The position numbers and the translations under genes were made by a program. The notes under the pieces are model-generated. The model did not search any database. It was given only the letters and a program-made list of their open reading frames with translations, and was not told the DNA's origin. Below are positions 46,345 to 54,462 of a stretch of DNA of 64,000 nt, in pieces; position 1 is the first letter of the stretch, and each line of letters opens with the position of its first letter. This stretch comes from an uncultured Actinomycetes bacterium (GTDB taxonomy: Bacteria > Actinomycetota > Actinomycetes > Nanopelagicales > Nanopelagicaceae). Where the stretch lies: assembly GCA_903825945.1 (NCBI GenBank), contig CAIKCJ010000014.1, positions 62,001-126,000 of the forward strand, read 5' to 3'.

Positions 46345-47433
46345 ATGAACTTTGCTTACGTCCTCATTGCGCTCAGCGCAATCCCCTTAGTTATAACGAT
46401 TTTCAATGCGCTGACCATGCGAGTAGTGCGACCCAATAGCGATGCACACATTAAGCAGAAAATTGCGGTTCTTGTTCCGATGCGCAATGAAGAACGCAAC
46501 GTAGATTCACTCGTTGCGAGTCTGCAGGCATCACGAAATTACAGTGCACTCTCCATCACCGTACTAGATGACAACTCAACCGATTCCACTAACGGACTAT
46601 TAAATAAATACGAATCGATCGATGTGCTGCAAGGTCGAACACCTCCCGAAGGCTGGCTAGGTAAGAATTTTGCTTGCCATCAACTAAGCCAGAGCAACAA
46701 CGCACGTGATAGCGATTACCTGGTCTTCGTTGATGCAGATGTCCGACTAGCACCGCTTGCAGTGAGCAGCGCAATTGCAAAGATGGAATCCATTGGGTGG
46801 GATTTCATATCACCCTATCCAAAACAGATCGCAACCAGCTTTATTGAGAAATTAGTGCAACCGCTACTTCAGTGGTCATTTATGAGTTCACTCCCGTTGC
46901 GGATCGCCGAACGCTTGAGTTTTGAATCTATGGTTGTAGCCAACGGACAATTTTTCGTAGTTAAGCGCTCTGCGTATCAAGCCTCTGGTGGTCACGAAAG
47001 TATCAAGACCCAAGTCCTCGACGATCTGGAACTTGCTAAATCTCTGACGCGATCGGGATATCGTGGTGGGGTCGCAGATGCGAGCCAGATTGCGCGCTGT
47101 CACATGTATACAAACAAAGCTGAGCTCTTTGAAGGCTATAGAAAATCTCTATGGAAAGCCTTTGGAAATCCCCTTGCGGGCGCCCTTGTCTCCCTCTTCT
47201 TATGTGCAACCGGCGTGCTTCCACTACTCCTTGGGCTATTTATCTCGCCGTTGTATTTCGTGGCTTATCTACTAACGCTTGCAAGTCGCTATCTCAGTGC
47301 TCTTCGTACTAAATCTGGGCAAGCAACGGTAGCTCTGCACTGCTTTTCGATCGCGATCTTTATTTACCTCTTAACTACTTCATGGCGGGGCAGAGCAAGT
47401 GGGCAATTAACATGGCGGGGTCGTAAGATCTAA
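46345..47433 (+). CDS. cruG: CruG-like carotenoid glycosyltransferase (GT2)
   Basis: A 362-residue membrane GT2 enzyme: N-terminal helix, IAVLVPMRNEERN, TVLDDNSTDST, GWLGKNFAC, VDADVRL (DXD-type), VLDDLELAKS and three C-terminal membrane helices. The end SGQLTWRGRKI is typical of carotenoid glycosyltransferases of the CruG/CruC/CrtQ group. It lies 2 bases after cruF, the enzyme that makes the hydroxyl it would glycosylate. The sugar cannot be predicted. Confidence 0.82.
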   Translation: MNFAYVLIALSAIPLVITIFNALTMRVVRPNSDAHIKQKIAVLVPMRNEERNVDSLVASLQASRNYSALSITVLDDNSTDSTNGLLNKYESIDVLQGRTPPEGWLGKNFACHQLSQSNNARDSDYLVFVDADVRLAPLAVSSAIAKMESIGWDFISPYPKQIATSFIEKLVQPLLQWSFMSSLPLRIAERLSFESMVVANGQFFVVKRSAYQASGGHESIKTQVLDDLELAKSLTRSGYRGGVADASQIARCHMYTNKAELFEGYRKSLWKAFGNPLAGALVSLFLCATGVLPLLLGLFISPLYFVAYLLTLASRYLSALRTKSGQATVALHCFSIAIFIYLLTTSWRGRASGQLTWRGRKI

Positions 47434-47436
47434 CAC

Positions 47437-48957
47437 ATGTCTAAGATCATCATTATCGGTGCCGGAATTGGTGGGCTTAGCGCTGGTGCCAGATTGGCAA
47501 AGAGCGGTCACGAAGTAGAGATTTTCGAGAGCGCACCTCGCACTGGTGGTAAGTGCCAAACCGAGTGGATCGGCGATTACGGATTTGATACTGGTCCATC
47601 GCTCTTCACTCTGCCTGCCGTCTACAAAGATCTCTTCTTGAAGACAGGCAAGCGCATCGAAAATGTTCTCACACTCGCACCTACCAATCCTTCATTTCGA
47701 TACAACTTCCCTGATGGCAAGAGCGTAGATTTCGTCAACCTCGACCTTCCCAAGACGTGCGCAGCAATAGATCAAGCACTTGGCAAGCAAGCAGGAGATG
47801 CTTGGCATCGCATTATGCAACGAGCAGAGATCATGTGGGATATCTCCCGCAATACTTTCGTTCAGTCAGAACTTCCCTCAATTCGCTCCCTGATAAAGGA
47901 AAAGAACTTCATCCGCAACCTTCGCTTCATGGCTCCCTGGAGCTCGCTACGCAGAATCGCTCAGGGCTATAGTCAAGATCCTCACATCCTCGCCATCGTT
48001 GATCGATATGCCACATATACGGGATCAGATCCTCGTCGCGCTCCGGCCGCACTACTCACAATCCCATTTATCGAAACATCCTTTGGTGCGTGGCATATTC
48101 AAGGCGGTGTTGGCCAGCTCTCCCGCGCGCTCACAGAGCGCTGCGAATCCTTAGGTGTGAAGATTCATCTCAACTCGCCTGTAGCAAAGATCCTTATCGA
48201 AAACGAGATCGCGGTGGGAATCCAGGCGGTCGATGGCGCAATTCATAAGGCCGACAAGGTTATTGCCAATGCAGACCCCAGCCTTGTTTATGAAGAAATG
48301 ATTGATCACAAGGTGAAGAGCTCCAAAAAAGAGCGTGCGAAACTTCGCGCTTCCGAGAAATCGCTAGCCGGATTTGTCTTGCTGCTTGGCCTTGATAACT
48401 CAAAGATCAGTACTCCAGCCCCAGATATGGCCCACCACAATATTTATTTCACGAGTAATTACGATGCCGAATTTGATCAAATATTTAAGCAACAGATTCC
48501 TGTTGGCGACCCAACGATTTATATCTGCAAGCCCGATGATGTCACTATGACCAAACGAGCCAACACTGAGAGCTGGTTTGTGCTTATCAACGCTCCTCGG
48601 CACGATCCAAAGCGCGGATGGGATTGGAGTCAGGGGGCAGAAAAATATGCACAGCACATTATTTCAAAGCTCGATTCACTCGGGCTACAAGTCTCGGAGC
48701 GTTTGGATCTCATGGAGATTCGTACTCCACTTGATCTTGCAAACTCGACTGGTGCACCTGGTGGATCCATCTATGGAAGCGCTTCGCATGGTGCGCGTTC
48801 GGTATTTGCGCGCGCTGCGAATAAATCTCCGATTACCAATCTTTACTTTGTAGGCGGAGGCGCTCACCCTGGTGGTGGACTACCCCTCGTCGGAATCAGC
48901 GCCGAGCTGGTCGTCGATGCTATTAACGGTACGAAGCCTGGAGAAAGTTTCCATTAA
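47437..48957 (+). CDS. CrtD/CrtI-family carotenoid desaturase
   Basis: A 506-residue FAD amine-oxidase-type desaturase: IIIIGAGIGGLSAGARLAKSG, TGGKC and GFDTGPSLFTLP near the N-terminus, and FVGGGAHPGGGLPLVGISAELV near the C-terminus. RYATYTGSDPRRAPAALLTIP with GAWHIQGGVGQL is more like C-3,4 desaturases (CrtD) than the phytoene desaturase at 51,533. With CruF and CruG this predicts a 1-hydroxy-3,4-didehydro end group. Its last 78 bases overlap an opposite-strand gene. Confidence 0.78.
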   Translation: MSKIIIIGAGIGGLSAGARLAKSGHEVEIFESAPRTGGKCQTEWIGDYGFDTGPSLFTLPAVYKDLFLKTGKRIENVLTLAPTNPSFRYNFPDGKSVDFVNLDLPKTCAAIDQALGKQAGDAWHRIMQRAEIMWDISRNTFVQSELPSIRSLIKEKNFIRNLRFMAPWSSLRRIAQGYSQDPHILAIVDRYATYTGSDPRRAPAALLTIPFIETSFGAWHIQGGVGQLSRALTERCESLGVKIHLNSPVAKILIENEIAVGIQAVDGAIHKADKVIANADPSLVYEEMIDHKVKSSKKERAKLRASEKSLAGFVLLLGLDNSKISTPAPDMAHHNIYFTSNYDAEFDQIFKQQIPVGDPTIYICKPDDVTMTKRANTESWFVLINAPRHDPKRGWDWSQGAEKYAQHIISKLDSLGLQVSERLDLMEIRTPLDLANSTGAPGGSIYGSASHGARSVFARAANKSPITNLYFVGGGAHPGGGLPLVGISAELVVDAINGTKPGESFH

Positions 48958-49545
48958 TACAGTTGCTAGTGCGACTACTTGGAATGTAAACCAGAAGATC
49001 GCAACCTTCTGCACATAATCGTGATTAAGGGCTACCGAAAGCGCTGCGACAGCGAGAAATGCCGCGCGAACTGGGCGCTCACAGATAGAGACAAACTCGA
49101 CCGCACCGGTATCTAGCGCTGCTAATCGAGCTCGAACATATTCCTGAACAAATGCGGCTAGCCATGCAATTCCGATAATCCACCAGGTGGCACCAAGCGC
49201 ATAGAACGCCAGCGCCCAGAAAAATTCACTGATTCGATCTGCAAAAGAATCTAGCACTGCGCCAAAGGAACTACTCGTTCCTCGCAAGATTGAGAGCGAT
49301 CCATCGAGTCCATCGAGTAAAAGAGATGCGGCCAAAATAACTATGGCATACGGGTGCGCTGCTGTGCGCCAGACAAAGATTGCCGCAATGACACCCAAGA
49401 GAGTTAATACATTGGCCGATACTTTGAGTTTGGCCAGAGCCATGGCAAGTGGACGTGAGATCGCAAGCCAGCCACGGACGAATCCGCTCTGCTTAACGCC
49501 GCCGTGCAGATCGCTCCACGCCTGTGCGAATTCTTCACTATTCAT
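48880..49545 (-). CDS. CDP-alcohol phosphatidyltransferase-like membrane protein
   Basis: A 221-residue protein with about five to six membrane helices. The family motif is present with exact spacing: Asp78, Asp81-Gly82, Gly95, Asp99 and Asp103, but the usual Ala-Arg after DG is Ser85-Ile86. The acidic metal site is intact, so phosphotransfer is possible, with a changed CDP contact. It is coupled to metF by ATGA and its last 78 bases are antisense to the CrtD-like gene. The phospholipid made is unknown. Confidence 0.8.
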   Translation of the reverse strand: MNSEEFAQAWSDLHGGVKQSGFVRGWLAISRPLAMALAKLKVSANVLTLLGVIAAIFVWRTAAHPYAIVILAASLLLDGLDGSLSILRGTSSSFGAVLDSFADRISEFFWALAFYALGATWWIIGIAWLAAFVQEYVRARLAALDTGAVEFVSICERPVRAAFLAVAALSVALNHDYVQKVAIFWFTFQVVALATVLMETFSRLRTVNSIDDQLGADSDEG

Positions 49546-50444
49546 CGCAGCTCCAATCGCGTGATGATCTCTTGTGTTGCCCGTGAGGTATTCATTGTAT
49601 AAAAATGTAACCCAGGTACGCCCGCATCAATCAAGTCTCGGCAGAGCTCGGTAGCAAGCTCTATTCCTAACTCAACAACTGCAGCTTCGTCGTCTGCAAC
49701 CGCCATGAAGCGTTGATGGATATCTACTGGAATTGGAGTTCCACCGAGTTCGGCCATTCGATTGAGTTGCTTCACATTTGTCACAGGCAAAATTCCGGCA
49801 ATGATTGGAAGATTCGAGCCCCGCGCTTTCAGTGAATCAACGAGTGAAATCCACGAAGTCGCCTTGAAGAAAAATTGTGTCGTAGCAAATGAAGCTCCAA
49901 GTGATTCTTTGCGCAGCAATACATCGATGTCTCGGGAGAAATCCCCGCCAGAAGCTGGATGTCCATCAGGGAATGCAGCAACGCCGATAGTAAATCCGCC
50001 ACGTTTAGCAGCAAACTCCACAAGTTGATCGGCATGATCAAACCCATTTGGCGCGGTCTCCCATGGCGCTTGTGGGCCACCCGCTGGATCGCCGCGGAGT
50101 GCCAAAATCGTTTTAATGCCGGCTTGCTCGTATTGGTCCAATATTGAGGCAATCTCTTCTGAGCTTGAACCCACACACGTCAGATGAGCGACTGTTGGAA
50201 TCTGAGTGCGTGCAGTGAGTTCAGAAGCGATTCTGATGGTGCGATCGCGTGTGCTTCCACCTGCCCCGTAAGTCACCGAGATGAAATCTGGATTGAGCTG
50301 TGCAAGGGCCAATGTGGCCTCCCACAGTCTGGCCTCTCCAGCCTCATCTTTAGGCGGGAAGAGCTCCATCGAAACGGAGGGCACACGTGGCACTTCACTC
50401 GCCTTATGCGGCCAAATTTTAGACGCTTGGGTTGGGCTGCTCAT
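49542..50444 (-). CDS. metF: 5,10-methylenetetrahydrofolate reductase
   Basis: Reduces methylene-THF to methyl-THF for methionine synthesis. The 300-residue FAD barrel has SMELFPPK, ISVTYGAGGSTRDRT, HLTCVG, LALRGDPAGG and PGLHFYTMN. It is divergent from crtE across only 24 bases; its -10 TACTCT overlaps that of crtE. Confidence 0.94.
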   Translation of the reverse strand: MSSPTQASKIWPHKASEVPRVPSVSMELFPPKDEAGEARLWEATLALAQLNPDFISVTYGAGGSTRDRTIRIASELTARTQIPTVAHLTCVGSSSEEIASILDQYEQAGIKTILALRGDPAGGPQAPWETAPNGFDHADQLVEFAAKRGGFTIGVAAFPDGHPASGGDFSRDIDVLLRKESLGASFATTQFFFKATSWISLVDSLKARGSNLPIIAGILPVTNVKQLNRMAELGGTPIPVDIHQRFMAVADDEAAVVELGIELATELCRDLIDAGVPGLHFYTMNTSRATQEIITRLELR

Positions 50445-50452
50445 AGTGAAGC

Positions 50453-50462
50453 AGAGTACCTT
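50453..50462. promoter_or_regulatory. Overlapping divergent -10 elements of metF and crtE
   Basis: Plus-strand TACCTT (50,457-50,462) lies six bases before the crtE GTG. Minus-strand TACTCT (50,453-50,458) lies eight bases before the metF ATG. They share two base pairs, so the two promoters should not be occupied at once. Confidence 0.55.
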
Positions 50463-50468
50463 TACCGC

Positions 50469-51536
50469 GTGGAATTTGATGGGATTAACGGACTTCGTAG
50501 CGCGATTGATAACTCACTCGCCTCATTTTTCGACCGCGAGTCGACTTACCTCGGACGGGTCGGTAGCGAGCTCGAGCCAGTTGCTGACGCCTTAGGACAC
50601 TTCCTTCTCGATAGCGGAAAACGCCTTCGCCCTCTCTTTGCTGCCATTGGACATATCGGAGCTGGCGGAGAGGTCACGCCAGAGAGCATTGCGGCGTTGA
50701 GCGCCTTAGAACTCGTGCATGTATGTGCTCTTATCCATGATGATGTGATGGACTGTTCTGATACTCGACGTGGTGCCCCATCGATTCACCGCCAATTTGA
50801 GAACCTACATCAGGAGCAATCTCTCCATGGCAGTGCTGAGCAATTTGGAATTGCATCTGCGATTCTCTTTGGAGATCTCGCATTGATCTGGGCTGCCAAG
50901 ATGTTGCACGAATCTGGAATGAGTCCTAAATATATTCTTCAAGCGCTACCTGTCTACGATGAGATGCGAGTAGAACTCATGGCAGGCCAATACCTTGATA
51001 TTTATGAGCAAGCTTTTGCTAGTGAGAGCGTAGAGCGCTCCCTCAAAGTTGCTCGCTACAAATCTGGCAAGTACAGCATTGAACGGCCGCTACATTTCGG
51101 CGCCGCTTTAGCACCAGCTGCGATGCCAGAGGTTTATTCGACGTATTCCAACTATGGCCTTCCGCTCGGAGAAGCATTTCAACTCCGCGATGATGTCATC
51201 GGAGTTTTTGGAGATCCCGCCCAAACCGGCAAGCCGGCTGGCGATGATCTGCGCGAGGGAAAGAGAACGGTCTTGATCGCTTCCACCCTCAATAAGGTCT
51301 CTAGCTCGCAACGTGAAGCATTCGAGAAATACTTCGGCAAAGCTGATCTAGATATCGCCGGAGTCCACACCCTCCAAGAAATCATCGTGGAGACCGGAGC
51401 GCTAGCACGTGTTGAAGCACTCATCGAGGAGATGACTTTCAACGCGCATCAGGCGCTCATTAGTGGTGGAATTGCACCTATGGCAAAGCAGATGCTCGAT
51501 CAGATGGCTATAGCTGCAACTAAGCGCACAGCATGA
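50469..51536 (+). CDS. crtE: Geranylgeranyl diphosphate synthase
   Basis: Makes the C20 precursor of carotenoids. 355 residues from the GTG at 50,469; an upstream frame would run into metF and is rejected. Aspartate-rich motifs are DDVMD at 91-95 and FQLRDDVIG with GDD downstream. TACCTT six bases upstream indicates a leaderless message. It overlaps crtI by ATGA. Chain length C20 is inferred from the operon. Confidence 0.9.
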   Translation: MEFDGINGLRSAIDNSLASFFDRESTYLGRVGSELEPVADALGHFLLDSGKRLRPLFAAIGHIGAGGEVTPESIAALSALELVHVCALIHDDVMDCSDTRRGAPSIHRQFENLHQEQSLHGSAEQFGIASAILFGDLALIWAAKMLHESGMSPKYILQALPVYDEMRVELMAGQYLDIYEQAFASESVERSLKVARYKSGKYSIERPLHFGAALAPAAMPEVYSTYSNYGLPLGEAFQLRDDVIGVFGDPAQTGKPAGDDLREGKRTVLIASTLNKVSSSQREAFEKYFGKADLDIAGVHTLQEIIVETGALARVEALIEEMTFNAHQALISGGIAPMAKQMLDQMAIAATKRTA

Positions 51537-53014
51537 AGAAAGTTTCCGGTCCAACCGATCACGTCGTCATTGTTGGCGCAGGCCTTGGTGGTCTCAGTAC
51601 CGCACTTCGACTAGCAGGCGCTGGGCGCAAAGTTACTGTCGTCGAGCGTGAATCCGTTCCTGGTGGTCGCAATGGGCTACTGGTGAAAGACGGCTACTCA
51701 TTTGATACTGGTCCAACAGTTCTCACAATGCCTGATCTCATTGAGGATGCACTCGCCTGCGTGGGTGAGACTCTTAAAGATTGGCTCGAACTCATTCCGC
51801 TCGATCCGCTCTATCGAGCTTTCTATCATGATGGCTCGACTCTTGATGTACACGCAGATACGCACGCGATGCAGGCCGAAATCGAAAAGACTATTGGCAG
51901 TAGCGAAGCAATTGGTTATGGCAAGTATGTAGATTTCGTCACCAAGCTCTACAAGTATGAGATGAAAGATTTCATCGATCGCAATATTGATTCACCACTC
52001 AATCTCATAACACCTAACCTTGCTAAGTTAGTAGCACTTGGCGGCATGCGAAAACTTGCGCCTAAGGTCAACCAATTCCTCAAAGATCCGCGGACCCAGA
52101 AGGTCTATTCATTCCAGGCGATGTATGCCGGAGTAAGCCCACAGCAAGCACTCGCAATCTATGCCGTCATTGCATACATGGATTCAGTGAATGGTGTCTT
52201 CTTCCCTAAGGGTGGAATGCATGCGGTTCCTCGCGCTCTTGCTGGTGCGGCAGAAAAACATGGAGTCGAATTTAAGTACAACTCAACAGTTACTTCCATA
52301 GAACATTCAGGTGGTCGAGCTCGCGCTGTCATCACCGATACCGGCGAGCGAATTGAGTGCGACGTTGTGGTCCTCAACCCAGATCTCCCCATTGCATGGA
52401 AAGAGCTGTTGGGCCGCGAACCTAAAAAGGTAAAGGCGCTCAACTACTCACCGTCATGCGTGACACTTCTCGTGGGAACAGAAAAGAGATACGATCGACT
52501 TGCCCATCACAACATTCACTTTGGCGAGTCTTGGGATGGTGTATTCGACGAACTTATTACCCAGAAAAAGCTGATGAGTGATCCAAGCTTCTTGGTCACA
52601 ATTCCAACTCACGATGATCCTGGTCTAGCTCCTGCAGGTAAATCCTCGTATTACATCCTCTTCCCTACCCCCAATCTTGATGCCGATATTGATTGGAAAA
52701 AGCAGGGTTCGCTCTATCGCGATCAGATGCTTCGCACTATGGAAGCACGCGGATATGCAGATTTTGCAGCATCCATCGAGGTGGAGCAGATGACTACACC
52801 GCTGGATTGGCAAGCACAGGGAATGGAACGTGGTGCTCCATTTGCCAGCGCACATACCTTCTTCCAGACTGGACCTTTCCGTCCTTCAAATATGGCTCAA
52901 GGTTTTGAGAATGTGGTCTTTGTTGGCTCTGGAACGCAACCTGGTGTTGGTGTCCCTATGGTGCTTATCTCGGGTCGCCTGGCGGCAGAGCGCATTGTTG
53001 GATCTGTGAAGTAA
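51533..53014 (+). CDS. crtI: Phytoene desaturase
   Basis: FAD enzyme that converts phytoene to lycopene (or neurosporene). 493 residues: VVIVGAGLGGLSTALRLAGAG, PGGRNG, SFDTGPTVLTMP near the N-terminus, YAVIAYMDSVNGVFFPKGGMHAVPRAL in the centre, and VFVGSGTQPGVGVPMVLISGRLAAERI at the C-terminus. It sits between crtE and crtB, the classical order of a lycopene-forming operon. Confidence 0.93.
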   Translation: MKKVSGPTDHVVIVGAGLGGLSTALRLAGAGRKVTVVERESVPGGRNGLLVKDGYSFDTGPTVLTMPDLIEDALACVGETLKDWLELIPLDPLYRAFYHDGSTLDVHADTHAMQAEIEKTIGSSEAIGYGKYVDFVTKLYKYEMKDFIDRNIDSPLNLITPNLAKLVALGGMRKLAPKVNQFLKDPRTQKVYSFQAMYAGVSPQQALAIYAVIAYMDSVNGVFFPKGGMHAVPRALAGAAEKHGVEFKYNSTVTSIEHSGGRARAVITDTGERIECDVVVLNPDLPIAWKELLGREPKKVKALNYSPSCVTLLVGTEKRYDRLAHHNIHFGESWDGVFDELITQKKLMSDPSFLVTIPTHDDPGLAPAGKSSYYILFPTPNLDADIDWKKQGSLYRDQMLRTMEARGYADFAASIEVEQMTTPLDWQAQGMERGAPFASAHTFFQTGPFRPSNMAQGFENVVFVGSGTQPGVGVPMVLISGRLAAERIVGSVK

Positions 53015-53025
53015 AGAATTTCGTC

Positions 53026-53925
53026 ATGGATGAGTTGAGCGCTGCGGGAATAACAGATCCTCTGCTTCGGGCGTCCTATGAAGAGTGCAAGCGCCTTAAT
53101 TCACTCCACGGCAAGACGTACTATCTTGCAACGCTCTTACTACCAAAGAACAAGCGTCCCTTCGTGCATGCACTCTATGGGTTTGCGCGATATGCAGATG
53201 AAATTGTCGATGATTTAGAGTCACCCCTCTCAATTGACGAGAAGACAGAACTCTTGAAGAAATGGAGCGATGGCATTCTGGCCGATATCGCTAGCGGTTC
53301 GAGCGAGGACCACATCGGACGAGCCCTGATTGACACAATCAATCGATTTAATATTCCCATCGAAACCTTTCGAGCATTTATCCATTCCATGACGATGGAT
53401 CTATCTATCAGTGAGTATCAAACATTCGATGACCTCATGGAATATGTCTATGGAAGTGCGAGCGTCATAGGCTTACAGATGGTTCCAATCCTTGGTCCGC
53501 TCTCCCCGCAAGCCTATGAATCTGCAGAAAAGCTCGGAACCGCATTCCAGTTAGCAAACTTCATTCGCGATGTTGGTGAAGATCTCGATCGCGGCCGCAT
53601 TTACCTGCCGATCCAAGAGTTAGCAGACCACGGAGTGAGCTATGAGATGCTCAATGATCGCGTAGTAACTCCTCAAATCCGCAGCGCACTTAAAGCTCAG
53701 ATTCAACGGGTGAGAGATCTTCAAGCGGAGGCAGCTCCAGGAATAATGCAATTAGAAGCCTCCAGTAGAGCATGTATCGAAGCAGCAAGTGAGCTTTACT
53801 GTGGAATAGTTGATGAAGTTGAGAAGATTAATTATCAGATTTTTACTCAGCGAGCCACTACATCCACCTGGCGCAGATTGCGAGTAGCGCTTCCTGCATA
53901 CCTTCGAGCCATTGCCGCCCGCTAA
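53026..53925 (+). CDS. crtB: Phytoene synthase
   Basis: Head-to-head condensation of two GGPP to phytoene. 299 residues with the two Asp-rich motifs: YADEIVDD (Asp58 to Asp63) and NFIRDVGEDLDRGRIYLP. It follows crtI by 11 bases. No lycopene cyclase or carotenoid oxygenase follows; the next gene is a kinase-like protein whose -10 overlaps the crtB stop. Confidence 0.93.
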   Translation: MDELSAAGITDPLLRASYEECKRLNSLHGKTYYLATLLLPKNKRPFVHALYGFARYADEIVDDLESPLSIDEKTELLKKWSDGILADIASGSSEDHIGRALIDTINRFNIPIETFRAFIHSMTMDLSISEYQTFDDLMEYVYGSASVIGLQMVPILGPLSPQAYESAEKLGTAFQLANFIRDVGEDLDRGRIYLPIQELADHGVSYEMLNDRVVTPQIRSALKAQIQRVRDLQAEAAPGIMQLEASSRACIEAASELYCGIVDEVEKINYQIFTQRATTSTWRRLRVALPAYLRAIAAR

Positions 53926-53928
53926 CCT
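53923..53928 (+). promoter_or_regulatory. Probable leaderless -10 element of the uridine-kinase-like gene
   Basis: TAACCT starts at the crtB TAA stop codon and lies six bases before the ATG at 53,935. Confidence 0.5.
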
Positions 53929-53934
53929 CGTCTC

Positions 53935-54453
53935 ATGATTACAACGATCGATGGTTGGGCAGGAGCTGGCAAGACAACACTTGCCAGCCACTTAGCTCAA
54001 ACATTTTCCGATAGAGGCTCTGTATTTATTGTTCATATGGATGATCTCTATCAGGGTTGGGACGATCCTTTGGGTGAGCCACTTACAGATGCACTGATCG
54101 CTATTGTGCAAGCGCACCTCAATAAAGCGAGTTTTACATTCAGAGCGCTCGACTGGACCACTCTGGCCCCGGGAGATGCGATCTCAATTCCAGTTGTTGA
54201 TCATCTCATCCTTGAAGGAGTGGGAGCTGGGCAGCGAGCTATTCGAGATCACGTCGATTCTAAAATTTGGGTCGAAATCGAACCAGTGGTTGGGCTGCGG
54301 CGCGTACTTGAGCGTGATCAAAAAATCGTGGTCGATCCGCACGAGTTTGAAAAGCAGATGCGACGCTTCCAGGATCTCGCTGCAGCACACTTCGCGACAG
54401 AAGGCACGCTATTTGCATCCGATTTCGAGGTGAACGGACAGGGCAGGCTCTAA
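53935..54453 (+). CDS. Uridine-kinase-like P-loop protein
   Basis: A 172-residue P-loop NTPase: Walker A GWAGAGKTT (7-15), VHMDDLYQGWDDPL as the substrate region, LILEGVGAGQ as the Walker B strand, and an Arg-containing lid (RRVLERDQK). It resembles the actinobacterial uridine-kinase-like ATP-binding family, but the true substrate is unproven. It lies between crtB and the Ser/Thr kinase and probably has its own leaderless promoter. Confidence 0.75.
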   Translation: MITTIDGWAGAGKTTLASHLAQTFSDRGSVFIVHMDDLYQGWDDPLGEPLTDALIAIVQAHLNKASFTFRALDWTTLAPGDAISIPVVDHLILEGVGAGQRAIRDHVDSKIWVEIEPVVGLRRVLERDQKIVVDPHEFEKQMRRFQDLAAAHFATEGTLFASDFEVNGQGRL

Positions 54454-54456
54454 GAT
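54451..54456 (+). promoter_or_regulatory. Probable leaderless -10 element of the PASTA kinase gene
   Basis: TAAGAT overlaps the TAA stop of the upstream gene and lies six bases before the GTG at 54,463. Confidence 0.5.
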
Positions 54457-54462
54457 TTAACC

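Noticed and set aside
50184-50468. Longer N-terminus for the GGPP synthase
   Set aside because: It would lie antisense within metF; the GTG at 50,469 has a leaderless -10 and gives a normal-length protein.
53926-54462. Lycopene cyclase or carotenoid oxygenase after crtB
   Set aside because: The gene there has a Walker A P-loop and no cyclase or membrane features.
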